A DNA stretch of 64,000 bases from Planctomycetota bacterium. Its GTDB lineage: Bacteria; Planctomycetota; UBA1135; GCA-002686595. Under the pieces are notes generated by a model. It made no database searches. It was given only the letters and a program-made list of their open reading frames with translations, and was not told the DNA's origin. Location: assembly GCA_029259595.1 (NCBI GenBank), contig JAJDEW010000007.1:31004-95003 (forward strand). Direction: 5' to 3'. How positions within the stretch are numbered: the stretch's first letter is position 1; each line of letters begins with the position of its first letter. This document shows positions 34,589 to 44,171 of this stretch, piece by piece. The position numbers and the translations under genes are program-made.

Positions 34589-36850
34589 TCAGCGTAGCTG
34601 GCGCGGCGCGCTGAGATGTCCACTCGGCGTCGTGCGGTGCAGGTTGCGGACGAAGACGACCTCGGCCGGAGACTCGTTGACCGCGGCCAGGTCCGTGCGC
34701 CCGTCGCCGTCGAAGTCGGCCGCGAAGAGCGCGACCGCCCCCGAGCCCAGGCCGAAGGCGATCGGCGCCGCGAAGCTGCCGTCGCCGTGGCCCCGGAAGA
34801 CGGTGACATCTCCGGTGCGCTGCCCCGAGCCGAGCGAGAACGGGGCACCGTGGGCGACCGCGAGGTCGAGGCGTCCGTCCGCGTCCAAGTCGAGCGCTGC
34901 GAGCGACGAGGCGTGGTCGCGTCCGGTGAGCATCGTGCTGGCCGGCCCGAACGTGCCGTCGCCGTTTCCGAGCGCCGTGACGAGACCGGACGTACCGCCG
35001 CCCTCGTAGGCGCTCGCGATGTCGAGCACTCCGTCCCCATCGAGATCGACCGCCAGGAGCTGGCGTGGACGAATGCCCGTCGGGACCGTTGCGCTCGCTG
35101 CAAAGCCCCCGCTTCCGTCGCCGAGCCAGATCTCGAGCTGCGCCGGCACGAACGTCGCGAGCCCCGCGTCGAGGTGACCGTCGGCGTTCCAATCGGCGCT
35201 GATGACATGAGCGGGGAAGGCGCCGACCGCGAGGGCGGGCCCCGGTGCGAAGGCCGCCGAGCCGCGCCGCAGGCGCAGCAGGTCGTCGATGTACTCGCAC
35301 ACGAGCATGTCGGTCGACCCGTCCTCGTCGAAGTCGCCGGCGGCGACGTGGCTCGGCCAGTCGCTCGAGAGCGTGGCGGCGAACGTGAAGGCGCCCGTTC
35401 CGTCCCCGTGCCACAGCACCAGCGCTTCGTCGGACGAGCCGATCAGGACGTCGGCGTGACCGTCGTCGTTCCAGTCCCCGCTGGCGACGGAGACCGGGAC
35501 GTTGCCGCCGGCCAGGGCGGTCGTCGTGACGAAGCCGCCCGAGCCGTCGCCCTCGTGAACGGCGGCACCCTGCACGAGCGCGTCCTCCTGCGTGCCGACG
35601 ATGTCGAGCAGGCCGTCTTCGTCCACGTCGGCGGTGGTCGCCGCGACGATGGGGCCGAGGATCGGCGAGGGGCTCGCACCGATGAGCTCACCCGGAGCCG
35701 AGGGATCGGATGCGAAGTGTGCGAGCGAGCGGGACCACGTGCTGCCCACGACGAGGTCCGCTCCTCCCCGACGATCCACGTCGGCCGCGACGAGCGAATC
35801 CGAATCGAGCGCGGTGACGAGCGTTTGCAGGGGTGCGAAGGCACCGCTGCCGTCGCCGCGGTAGGTCGTGAGGCGCGTGGACCGCAGACGGGCGAGGTCG
35901 ATGAGGCCGTCCCCGTCGAGGTCGAGCACGCACGACACACCGAGCGCGGTCGTGGATTCGATCGCGGTCGCGAAGGTGCCGTCGCCCGCTCCGAGGAAGA
36001 CGCGCGTGGTGTCCCCGCTGCTGGCGACGACGTCCAGATGACCGTCCGCGTCGACGTCGGCGGCGAGCGGGTCGAGGCCCGTGGCTCCCAGAGGCTGCGG
36101 GGTCGCGAAGGTGCCGTCGCCGTTGCCGAGGAGGAGCTGTGGCGTATTGCTCGAGCTCAGGAACACGTCGGGCAAGCCGTCCTCGTTCCAATCGCCGACC
36201 TCGAGGCCGCGACCCGTGAAGCCGCCCGGGTCCTGTGCGGGCAGGAGCGTGAAGGCGCCGGAGCCGTCGTTCAAGAGAACGTGCAGCTCGGGCTTGGCGA
36301 AGGAGAAGCGCGTGGCTCCGAGCAGCACGATGTCGGGAGCGAAGTTGTTGTCGACATCGGCCACACGGATGCCGGCTGCTACGCGCGTGGAGGGAACGGC
36401 CTCGATCTCGAAGGTCGGGCCGGCCAGGAACGTGCCGTCTCCGACCCCGAACCAGAGCGCGACGGCGAACTGGTCGTAGGGAAAGCCGTGGTAGGTGAGC
36501 GCGACGTCCGTCCGTCCATCCAGGTCGAAGTCACCGAGCGCGGCGCCGTTGGGTCCGGTCAAGAGCGGGTCGGGCGGAAAGTCGAAACCAAGCTCGAGCT
36601 CGCCCGAAAGCGTCCCCGTGAAAACGCGCGGTCCGACGCCCGTCTTCACGACCAAGATGTCTGTGGAACCGTCGCCGTTCAGGTTCCCCGCGACCAGGGC
36701 CTCGACCACGCTGCCCGCATCGTAGGTCCGTGGAGCATCGAGCCGGATTCCGTGGAAGGCGGGAGCGTGGGCCGCGCTTCGAACGCCGCTCTGAGGGTGC
36801 GCGAGCGACAGGGAAGAGCCGAGCAAGAGAACGATCGCGGCAGCCTTCAT
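34589..36850 (-). CDS. Secreted FG-GAP/VCBS repeat protein
   Basis: A 753-residue protein with a signal peptide (MKAAAIVLLLGSSLSLAHPQ) behind a GGAG ribosome-binding site. The whole mature chain is about 12 to 14 FG-GAP/VCBS units, each with an Asp-rich calcium loop (DLDLDGRTDVAL, DVDADGHLDVVAS, DFDEDGSTDMLV). It should fold into one or two integrin-alpha-like beta-propellers. Secreted FG-GAP proteins of planctomycetes are thought to act in adhesion or polymer binding; the ligand is unknown. Unlike two related proteins here, it lacks the NAIDITIGT tail. Confidence 0.85.
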   Translation of the reverse strand: MKAAAIVLLLGSSLSLAHPQSGVRSAAHAPAFHGIRLDAPRTYDAGSVVEALVAGNLNGDGSTDILVVKTGVGPRVFTGTLSGELELGFDFPPDPLLTGPNGAALGDFDLDGRTDVALTYHGFPYDQFAVALWFGVGDGTFLAGPTFEIEAVPSTRVAAGIRVADVDNNFAPDIVLLGATRFSFAKPELHVLLNDGSGAFTLLPAQDPGGFTGRGLEVGDWNEDGLPDVFLSSSNTPQLLLGNGDGTFATPQPLGATGLDPLAADVDADGHLDVVASSGDTTRVFLGAGDGTFATAIESTTALGVSCVLDLDGDGLIDLARLRSTRLTTYRGDGSGAFAPLQTLVTALDSDSLVAADVDRRGGADLVVGSTWSRSLAHFASDPSAPGELIGASPSPILGPIVAATTADVDEDGLLDIVGTQEDALVQGAAVHEGDGSGGFVTTTALAGGNVPVSVASGDWNDDGHADVLIGSSDEALVLWHGDGTGAFTFAATLSSDWPSHVAAGDFDEDGSTDMLVCEYIDDLLRLRRGSAAFAPGPALAVGAFPAHVISADWNADGHLDAGLATFVPAQLEIWLGDGSGGFAASATVPTGIRPRQLLAVDLDGDGVLDIASAYEGGGTSGLVTALGNGDGTFGPASTMLTGRDHASSLAALDLDADGRLDLAVAHGAPFSLGSGQRTGDVTVFRGHGDGSFAAPIAFGLGSGAVALFAADFDGDGRTDLAAVNESPAEVVFVRNLHRTTPSGHLSAPRQLR

Positions 36851-37163
36851 GGGATCTCCGGGGTGAGGGCGGGAGCGGCGGTGCGCTCCAGGGTAGGGCA
36901 GACAGAGACGCTAGGCGGTCTCACTGTCCTTTTGGACAGGGTCTTTGGGGACGACCCTTCGACACGGCCCTTGGACGCGCCTTCGCGGCCGCTCCAACGT
37001 CCTTTGCCTTTGTCCTCTGTCATCGTCACTCGGCATCGTCCCCGGGCACCGTACTCGTCCACCGTGGGGTGGGGCTGCGGAGAATGCCGTCCGGGTCGTT
37101 CGTGTCGCGGAGGCTTCGTTCGTGCCAAGAATCCGCGCGCTGGCCGCACTTTCCGCTGCAGCG
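36851..37163. other. Intergenic region with a short hairpin
   Basis: 313 bp between two minus-strand genes. The only structure I see is CTGTCC-TTTT-GGACAG near 36924-36939. It has no downstream T-run on the minus strand, so terminator function is doubtful. No gene. Confidence 0.4.
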
Positions 37164-39155
37164 CTACTCGCGCGTCATCCAAACGACGACGTCGCGGGCC
37201 TCGCCGCGGACCCGTCCGTCGACGAAGTGGCGGGACGGGACGACCCGCCAGCCGGGCGCTTGGATCGCGATATGGGCGGGCGCGGTCGGAAGCTCGAGCA
37301 CGAAGGCGCCGTGTGCGTCGCTCGAGCCCGCGCGTCGTCCGTCGACCAGGATGTCGGCGCCTGCGATCGGGGGGCGTTCGAGCGCTGCGACGCGTCCACC
37401 GCGGTCGTCCGCGTCGAAGCCGAGCCCGACGTCGCGCAGGAGCAGTCGCAGTCCATAGCCGCGCGCCAGACCAAGGCGCGCGACCAGGGTGTTGTCCGCG
37501 GTCGCACTGGAAGCGGCGAGCTCGGCGCTCGTGCCGCGCGCCGGCACGTGGCCCGCAGCGAAGAGCGTGAAGGTGAAGTCCCGACCGGCGGGCAGCTCGA
37601 GGGAGCCGTCCGCGGCCAGCTCGGCGACGGGCTCGTCGTTCCACAGCGCGCCCTGCTGAAGCTGGACGCCGAAGTCGACGAGAGCCTCGCCGGACTCCGC
37701 GTCGAAGGGCGCGAAGCGAACGCGGCGCGTCGGTTCATCGTCGAGGCGCGTGAAGCGCAGCTCCTCGTTCGGCGGCGTCACGGTCTGGATCGGTGGATCC
37801 CAGTCCCAGCCGTCGCGCGCGACGACGGAGACTTCGTACGTTCCTTCGGGCACCTCGTTGAACTCGAATACGTGCGCGCCGTCGCTCTCCGCCGACGGGC
37901 CGTACTGCCGAAAGGCCAGCGGACCGCCTCCCGCCCGCGAGGAAACGTCGAACAGCTCGAAGTCGCGACCGTCCGTCGCGCGCAAGCGCACGACCTGCTC
38001 GACGTCGAAGGCGCGTCCCGCGCGGCTCTCGAGGCGGCCGGAGATCATTCCGGCGTAGACCGCGGCGGGGACGACGAATTCGAGCTCGTGCTGCGCCCCG
38101 GGCGAGAGTTCGAGCCGCTCGACCGCCGGCGTCTCGCCGCGTCGAGGACGAGCGACGACCTTCCAGGCCCCGGAGGCCAGCCCGCGCAGCTCGAACGAGC
38201 CGTCGCCTTCCGTGAAGTCCTCGGGCCACTCGGTGTCGCTGTCGAGCAGTCGGGCCGTGATCGGAACGGCCGACACACGCGCGCGCTTCACGCCGACCCC
38301 GTTCGTGTCGAGGACCCGGCCCTGGACCTTGCCCAGGCGACGATCGAGCTCGACGTGGATGGCGCCCGGGTGGAGGCCGATGGTGCCGGTAACAGGCGTC
38401 GTGCTCGCCCCGAACCAGGTGCCCGCTTCGTCGCGCAGCTCGATCCGCAAGCGACTTCCCGCGTCGTTCGGCTCCCACGGATTGTCGTAGCGAAAGTACG
38501 GCGTCGCGTGCGGTCGGAGGAGCTGCCACGAACCGAAATGAGCCACACCGTCGGCGGTCACTTCCACGAGCCGCGCGCGCAGCTCGGCCAACCGCTCGGC
38601 CTCGCGCGCCGGCAAGGCGAGCCGGAACGTCGGACCGATGGCGATCCGCGCGATCCAGGCCTCGTCCGTTCGCTCGAGCTCGGACGCGGCGAGCGAGCGC
38701 ACGTGCGTCCCGTGCAACTCGTCCCGAAAGGTCCAGGTGCGCGCGTCGGCGTCCAGGCCGTTCGAATCGACAAACTTGCCGTTCACGTCCGAGTCGGCGC
38801 GCGTGCGCCCGGCTTCGAGCGCCAGGGCGGGGATCGGCTCGTCCGTGGCCGCATCGAGGACGAAGGCGATCGTCGGCGTGGCGGGGACGGTCGCGGACGG
38901 CGGGGCGGGTTCGAGCTCGGGCCCGGCTCGCGTCGCGCTGCGCTTCTCTCCGTCCGCCGCTTCTTCCCCGGGCACCTCCGCGAGGCGCGCCGGAGCATCG
39001 GACGTCTCCCGTGCGCGCGCTGCTTCCGAGGCCGCGAGCTCGTCCTGGCGCGTGGAGAACACGAGCCCGTAGAAGAGCGCCACGACGGCCCCGGCCAGCA
39101 CGACCGAGGCGACGATCCGTCTGCGACCCGGCGAACGCGCTCCTCTCGTGTCCAT
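37164..39155 (-). CDS. Membrane-anchored carboxypeptidase-regulatory-like protein
   Basis: A 663-residue protein. An Arg-rich N-terminus precedes one transmembrane helix (about 13-33, RIVASVVLAGAVVALFYGLV), so the bulk is outside the inner membrane. Several CarboxypepD_reg-like Ig-fold units are present, best seen in GKVQGRVLDTNGVGVKRARV, and again near YEVSVVARDGWDWDPP and GADILVDGRRAGSSDAHGAF. Such repeats are structural or ligand-binding; there is no peptidase domain. It is similar in design to the much larger protein at 54673-58302. Confidence 0.75.
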   Translation of the reverse strand: MDTRGARSPGRRRIVASVVLAGAVVALFYGLVFSTRQDELAASEAARARETSDAPARLAEVPGEEAADGEKRSATRAGPELEPAPPSATVPATPTIAFVLDAATDEPIPALALEAGRTRADSDVNGKFVDSNGLDADARTWTFRDELHGTHVRSLAASELERTDEAWIARIAIGPTFRLALPAREAERLAELRARLVEVTADGVAHFGSWQLLRPHATPYFRYDNPWEPNDAGSRLRIELRDEAGTWFGASTTPVTGTIGLHPGAIHVELDRRLGKVQGRVLDTNGVGVKRARVSAVPITARLLDSDTEWPEDFTEGDGSFELRGLASGAWKVVARPRRGETPAVERLELSPGAQHELEFVVPAAVYAGMISGRLESRAGRAFDVEQVVRLRATDGRDFELFDVSSRAGGGPLAFRQYGPSAESDGAHVFEFNEVPEGTYEVSVVARDGWDWDPPIQTVTPPNEELRFTRLDDEPTRRVRFAPFDAESGEALVDFGVQLQQGALWNDEPVAELAADGSLELPAGRDFTFTLFAAGHVPARGTSAELAASSATADNTLVARLGLARGYGLRLLLRDVGLGFDADDRGGRVAALERPPIAGADILVDGRRAGSSDAHGAFVLELPTAPAHIAIQAPGWRVVPSRHFVDGRVRGEARDVVVWMTRE

Positions 39156-39370
39156 GACGGCCCATCCTCGTGCGGAAGCCCGCGAGCGGCAAGGCCGGTT
39201 CGCCGCCAGGCGCTGGATCGACGCTCGCGTCGCGCTGCGGGAGGGCTGGAGGACCGGGCCGACCGAACGACCTTCGTCGCATCCACGGACCCTCCGCAGT
39301 TCTCTCGCATTCCGCGGACCTCCCGGCCGGAGACCGGCGCAGCTTCTCGGTGATCCGTTAGACTGGCCGC

Positions 39371-39775
39371 GTGGCGACCTACCTCGGCATGTGGAAGCGC
39401 GGCCTGAGTTGGAGCGGACGTACGAGCCGGGCCGAGTTCTGGGCCTTCGTCCTCGTCAACCTGCTGCTCGCTTCCGCGCTGACCGTGTCGCAGGACGGGT
39501 TGTTTCCCGTGGGGCGCGTGCCCGCTCCTCCGACGCAAGGCATCGTGGCCCTGCAGGGCAGATTGTCGTCGGGCAGTTTGCTACTGATCATCTGCCTGAT
39601 CCCGACCCTGGCCGGGATGATGCGCCGGTTGCAGGACGCCGGGCGGACTCGTCTCTGGTGCTGCCTCGCGTTCGTACCCATGGTCGGTTGGTTCGCGCTC
39701 GGCGTCCTGCTGCTCTTGCCCAGCGCGGGGTCCGCCGCGGTCCCGGAGCGCGTGCGTCACGGCGCAGCCCTCTGA
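39371..39775 (+). CDS. DUF805 family membrane protein
   Basis: A 134-residue inner-membrane protein with three hydrophobic segments (about 26-40, 70-84 and 99-117). It has the DUF805 hallmarks: SGRTSRAEFWAFVL near the N-terminus and RRLQDAGRTRLW in the middle, followed by a P-x-V-G-W segment. I used the GTG at 39371; an ATG six codons later is the alternative. The family's function is unknown. It is divergent from the carboxypeptidase-regulatory-like gene, with 215 bp between. Confidence 0.75.
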   Translation: MATYLGMWKRGLSWSGRTSRAEFWAFVLVNLLLASALTVSQDGLFPVGRVPAPPTQGIVALQGRLSSGSLLLIICLIPTLAGMMRRLQDAGRTRLWCCLAFVPMVGWFALGVLLLLPSAGSAAVPERVRHGAAL

Positions 39776-39890
39776 GCGACGTCGCTTTGCGATGGGCGAC
39801 GCGCCGCGGTGCAAGGCCGAGGCTCGCACCCAGGCGCTCGGGGGCGCCCGTCGTGGCGTCGCCTCCGTTTGACGGCTACGATCGCCGCCC

Positions 39891-40574
39891 ATGGCAACCT
39901 CGAAGACTGCGCGTCGCTTCGGAATCGGTTCGGCCGCCGCGTGCGCCCTGGCGCTCGCGACGACAGCGGCCGCGGCCCAGGACACCGCGCCGACGCTGCG
40001 CGAGCCGCCTCCGCGCTTCCAGGAGCCCGAAGCGCGTCAGAAGCCTGTGGAGCGCAGCCGCTTCGCCCAACCGCGCCACGAGCTCGGGCTTTCGTTCAGT
40101 GACGAGTCGGTGTGGTTCACCTACCGCTCGCCCTTCGACCGTGGGATCGGCCACTTCACGGCCAGCTTCTTCACGAACGAGGACGAGGATGCGTTGTGGC
40201 ACTTCCGTTTCCTGCGCGTCGGGGATCCGGTGGCCGATTGGCCCTTCGACTTCGGGCTCGGGATGGGGACCTACTACGTCCTGCTCGACACGCCTGACGA
40301 GGAGATTCCGGCCATCACGTTGTCGGCCCTCGGCCAGTACTCGATCGAGGCGCCCTATCCCATGCGCCTGATCGCGGACGTGTCGTTCGCGCCGGACATC
40401 ACCACCTTCAACGACGGCGAAGGCCTGGTCGACTTCGGCCTCGGGCTCGAGGTCGATCTGTCCGACTACGTCTCGGGCTTCCTGGGCTACCGCTTCCTCG
40501 AGGTCGAAGTCGAAGGCGTCGAGGACATCGAACTCGACCAGAGCCTGCACCTCGGCGTGCGGCTCGGCTTCTGA
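39891..40574 (+). CDS. YfaZ-like outer-membrane protein
   Basis: A 227-residue exported protein. The signal peptide ends at TAAAAQD; a Pro/Glu/Arg-rich linker (about 33-60) follows. The remainder consists of alternating amphipathic strands, ending with a C-terminal aromatic (GVRLGF), as in small outer-membrane beta-barrels. Segments such as VGLGLEVDLSDYVSGFLGYRF-like (about 178-200) and SLHLGVRLGF fit the YfaZ family. Function unknown. The next gene is convergent. Confidence 0.65.
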   Translation: MATSKTARRFGIGSAAACALALATTAAAAQDTAPTLREPPPRFQEPEARQKPVERSRFAQPRHELGLSFSDESVWFTYRSPFDRGIGHFTASFFTNEDEDALWHFRFLRVGDPVADWPFDFGLGMGTYYVLLDTPDEEIPAITLSALGQYSIEAPYPMRLIADVSFAPDITTFNDGEGLVDFGLGLEVDLSDYVSGFLGYRFLEVEVEGVEDIELDQSLHLGVRLGF

Positions 40575-40607
40575 CTCGATTGGCCCTGGTCCTCGGGATG
40601 GAAGCGG

Positions 40608-42134
40608 CTAACCGGCGTCGCCGTACAAGGCGCGCAGGCGTGTGAGTTCGGCTTCCAGCTCCGCGCGTCGTTCGGCGTAGGCGGGGTCTGCGTGCCGGCT
40701 CTCGAGCTCGCGCGAGTCGCGTTCGAGGTCGAAGAGCTCCCACTCGTCCGTCGCTGGATAACGGATGAGCTTGTAGCGCGACGTGCGCACGCCGTAGTGG
40801 GGCGGGACACGGTGGGGGCGTGGGAACTCGGCGTAGCGGTAGTAGAGGCTCGTGCGCCAGTCTTTCGGCGTTTCGCCACGCAACAGCGGAACGAGGCTTC
40901 GTCCGTGCAACCCTGGGGGGATGTCGACGCCGGCGGCTTCGAGGAAGGTCGGCGCCCAGTCGATGTTCTGCACCAGGGCTTGGGGCCGTGCGCCGGGGCG
41001 TGTCACGCCGGGCCAGCGCACGATCAGCGGCATGCGCATGGACTCTTCGTACATCCAGCGCTTGTCGTACCAGCCGTGTTCGCCGAGGTAGAAGCCCTGA
41101 TCCGAGCCGTAGACGACGATCGTGTTGGCGGCCAGTCCGCTCGCTTCGAGGTACGCGAGCAGGCGTCCGACGCTCTTGTCCACGCCGGCGACGCAGCGCA
41201 GGTAGTCCTTGACGTAGCGCTGGTACTTCCAGCTCACGAGCGCGCGCTCGTCGAGCTCGCCCGCTTCGAGCGCGGCGACGAAGGCGGCGTTCTCGGCGCC
41301 GTACGCCGCGTCCCAGGCGGCGCGCTGGGCGGTGTTCATGCGCTCGCGCGGAGCCAGTTCCCAGCTCGCTTCCAGGAAGGCCGGCTGGTCGAGCTTGAGG
41401 TCGTAGCGCCCGAGGAAGTGCCGGGCGATCGTCATCTCCGTCTCGGCCGCGCCGCTCGCGCGTCCCGTCCAGTCGTCGAACAGGCTAGGCGGTTCCGCGA
41501 TGGTGAGCTGGTCGAAGAGGCCGAGCTCGTCGGGCCCCGGCATCCAGGACCGATGCGGCGCCTTGTGCTGGCACATCATCAGGAACGGACGCTCGCCGTC
41601 GCGCTCGCGCAACCAGTCGATCGTGAAGTCCGTGATCAGGTCGGTGACGTAGCCCGCGTGCCGTGTCGTGCCTTCCGGCGTGCGAAAGTCGGGGTTGTAG
41701 TAGTGCCCCTGGCCGGGCAGGACGCGCCAGTGATCGAAGCCCGTCGGGTCGGACTTCAGGTGCCACTTGCCGACCAGCGCGGTCTCGTAGCCCGCCGCTT
41801 GCAACAGCTTCGGAAACGTGCGCTGGGAGCCGTCGAAGCTCTCCGCGTTCGTCAGGACGCCGTTCGCGTGACTGTGGAGTCCGGTCAGGATGACCGCGCG
41901 GCTCGGCGCGCAGATCGAGTTCGTGCAGAAGCTCTCCATGAAGACCGCGCCCTCCTTGCCGATCCGGTCGATCGAGGGCGTCCGGTTGATGACCGAGCCG
42001 TAGGTCCCGATCGCCTGCGTGGCGTGGTCGTCGGAGAAGATGATCAGGATGTTCGGCCGCTGCGCGCTCGCGACGTCCGCTTGCGGTGGGAGAGCGGCGA
42101 GCGACAGGAAGGCGACGAGCGTGGAGGCCAGCAT
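40608..42134 (-). CDS. Secreted sulfatase
   Basis: A 508-residue enzyme of the type I sulfatase family. A signal peptide precedes NILIIFSDDHA (metal ligands Asp35, Asp36). The formylglycine motif is CAPSRAVILTG with Cys75 in the C-x-P-S-R context. Further active-site motifs are GKWHLK and HKAPH, and the metal site near VVYGSDQGFYLGEHGWYDK. A DUF4976-like C-terminal domain closes the protein. It removes sulfate esters, most likely from marine or host polysaccharides; the exact substrate is not deducible. A modifying enzyme for formylglycine must be encoded elsewhere. Confidence 0.9.
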   Translation of the reverse strand: MLASTLVAFLSLAALPPQADVASAQRPNILIIFSDDHATQAIGTYGSVINRTPSIDRIGKEGAVFMESFCTNSICAPSRAVILTGLHSHANGVLTNAESFDGSQRTFPKLLQAAGYETALVGKWHLKSDPTGFDHWRVLPGQGHYYNPDFRTPEGTTRHAGYVTDLITDFTIDWLRERDGERPFLMMCQHKAPHRSWMPGPDELGLFDQLTIAEPPSLFDDWTGRASGAAETEMTIARHFLGRYDLKLDQPAFLEASWELAPRERMNTAQRAAWDAAYGAENAAFVAALEAGELDERALVSWKYQRYVKDYLRCVAGVDKSVGRLLAYLEASGLAANTIVVYGSDQGFYLGEHGWYDKRWMYEESMRMPLIVRWPGVTRPGARPQALVQNIDWAPTFLEAAGVDIPPGLHGRSLVPLLRGETPKDWRTSLYYRYAEFPRPHRVPPHYGVRTSRYKLIRYPATDEWELFDLERDSRELESRHADPAYAERRAELEAELTRLRALYGDAG

Positions 42135-42253
42135 GCGCAGATCCTACGGTTCGCGCGCGCACCGTGCTGCGGGCGAGTTCGCCGGCGTTGTCGGCTGCCG
42201 CACCCGGCGGACGCCGGCGCCCGGGGATCGGAAGACCGTTCTCCGGCGGACGC

Positions 42254-43954
42254 TCAGGCCCGCAGGTCGAGGATCAACCCCGCGTCCCGGGTCGGGTCGA
42301 GACCGTTGGCGATGCCGCGCAAGGTGGTCTCGAGCGCTCGGTCGATACGTCCGAGCAGGCCGGTGGAGCCGCCTTCGCCGGCGAGGAAGCCGACCAGGCG
42401 TTCGGGGTCTTCGCGCAGGGCGCGTCGGAAGCGGTCGAGGTCGATCTGGAGAACCTCGTCCTTGCCGCGGAAGTCGAAGTCGAGGCCGAACTCGGTGCGG
42501 ACGAACTGGCGGTCACCGAGCGTTTCGTCGACCTCCGCCAGGGATTCGCTGAGCACCTTGCGCAGCTCGGCACCGAAGCCCGCCAGCCGGTCGCCGGCCC
42601 GTCCGCCGAGGCGCAGCGACGTGAGCGGCGTGAGCGCGCTTTCGAGGGCCAGGAGTCCGCTGCGGGTCTTGACCGTGTCGTGGAAGGAGATCTGCGAGCG
42701 GCGCCGCCCGCTGGTCTGGGGCTGGGCTTCGTAGATCCCTTCGTCGATGCCGATCGCCGCCAGGAAGCCGGCCGCATCGCCGCCCAGGGTGAGCTCGTTG
42801 CCTGTTCCACCGGAGATCGTGACCCGGCCGGAGTCCGCGTCGTACGTGGCCGTGACCCCCTCGACGTTCGCCTCGATGCGTTCGAGCACGTCGGTCAGGG
42901 AATCCAGCGCGGGGTCGACGTCGATCGCGACGCCCTGGACGAAGAACGTCCCGGCCACGACCCCCGACAGGCTGTCGACCTCCGCGAGCGCCGCCGTCCG
43001 TTCGTCGTCGCTTCCGGGTTCGAGCACGGCGGTGTCCAGCTTGGTGGCCGCCAAAAAGCCGCTCGTGTCCGCGCCCAGCGTGATCGCCTCCGCCGAGCCT
43101 TCGGTGTCCTGCGTCAGGATCACGGTCTCCGTCAGCGCGTCGAAGCTCGCCGTCACCCCGGCGGCGGAGGCCGTGATCTTCGCCAGGACGTCGGTCAGCG
43201 TGTCGTCCGAGGCGACGGAGATCGCGGCGCCGTTGATCGTGAACGAACCGGCCCCGACCTCGAAGGCGCTTTCGAACTCCGGGACGTCATCGCCCGTGCC
43301 GTCGAAGCTCGCGTCAGGGTCGACCGCGGTCCCGACCGAGCTCGAAGCCTCGATCTCGAAGCCATCGTTCGCGAAGGTCGTCCCGCTGCCCAGGGCGATC
43401 GTGAGCCCGTTCTCGAGCTGAACCGGCGTGCCCGGGTCGTACGAGCCCGCGAACTGGACGGTCTCGACGACCTGGCCGTTCGCGATGACGTTCAGGCGCG
43501 TGGACGTCAAGCCGACCAAGCCCCCGCTCGCCACTTCGAAGCGCAGGGTCGTGTCGCCGTGCGAGCCGTCGTAGACACCCTGGATCTCGACGTCGGGCGA
43601 CGAGGCGCCCTCGAACTCGGGAACGTGCGTGGAGTAGGAGGTGGGCGTCGTGTTGACCTCCTCGGCCGAGCGCAGCACCGCCGCCTTCGGCGTGGTCTCG
43701 AGTCCGAGCGAGAAGCTCGAGGTCGCGAGGCCGGCCGTGGCCGCCGCGGAGCCGGATCCGGAGCGCGTGCGCTCGGGTCGTGCGGCGCTGAGGAGTGCCT
43801 CGAGGCTCTCGCGCGCATCGAGCAGGTAGCCGGCGAGCGAACGCAGGTCCGGACGCGCATCGACCGTGGCGCCCGACTCGACCTGGAAGCGCCCGACGCG
43901 CATCGAGCTCGCGCGCAGCGGCGAGAACCCGAACGAGATCGGTCCCACGTTCAT
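42254..43954 (-). CDS. fliD: Flagellar cap protein FliD-like
   Basis: A 566-residue protein. I chose ATG 43954, which follows GGAGG with ideal spacing and starts MNVGPISFGF; the frame is open 59 codons further upstream. Two or three flagellin-IN-type hook motifs are recognisable (SFTINGAAISVASDDTLTDV, and FFVQGVAIDVDPALDSLTDV), each followed by an ITASAAGVTASFD-like strand set. The ends are helical, as in hook-associated protein 2. No other flagellar gene is present in the window. FliD caps the growing filament; assignment to FliD rather than to another IN-motif hook-associated protein is probable, not certain. Confidence 0.65.
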   Translation of the reverse strand: MNVGPISFGFSPLRASSMRVGRFQVESGATVDARPDLRSLAGYLLDARESLEALLSAARPERTRSGSGSAAATAGLATSSFSLGLETTPKAAVLRSAEEVNTTPTSYSTHVPEFEGASSPDVEIQGVYDGSHGDTTLRFEVASGGLVGLTSTRLNVIANGQVVETVQFAGSYDPGTPVQLENGLTIALGSGTTFANDGFEIEASSSVGTAVDPDASFDGTGDDVPEFESAFEVGAGSFTINGAAISVASDDTLTDVLAKITASAAGVTASFDALTETVILTQDTEGSAEAITLGADTSGFLAATKLDTAVLEPGSDDERTAALAEVDSLSGVVAGTFFVQGVAIDVDPALDSLTDVLERIEANVEGVTATYDADSGRVTISGGTGNELTLGGDAAGFLAAIGIDEGIYEAQPQTSGRRRSQISFHDTVKTRSGLLALESALTPLTSLRLGGRAGDRLAGFGAELRKVLSESLAEVDETLGDRQFVRTEFGLDFDFRGKDEVLQIDLDRFRRALREDPERLVGFLAGEGGSTGLLGRIDRALETTLRGIANGLDPTRDAGLILDLRA

Positions 43955-44171
43955 GCGGACCTCCGCTGAGGCCGCTGGCCGGATGTGCCCATCTTTCCCC
44001 CCGTCGCGAGCCTCGCGACCGCCACCTTCCCGATGGCGCCGATGCGGTCGCGGGCCGGCGCTCGGTATCCCCATACCGACCGGTCCCGCTCTTTCAGGAT
44101 CGGACGCTGTGCAGGCCTGGCCGGAGCGCAAGCGCCGAAACTTCGGACTCCCGGGAGCCCGAAGGGGACGC

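Noticed and set aside
36924..36939. Intrinsic terminator CTGTCC-TTTT-GGACAG
   Set aside because: The stem is only six base pairs and no T-run follows on either strand in the needed place.
34616..37570. 984-codon open frame on the plus strand
   Set aside because: Antisense to the FG-GAP repeat gene; its apparent repeats mirror the calcium-loop codons on the other strand.
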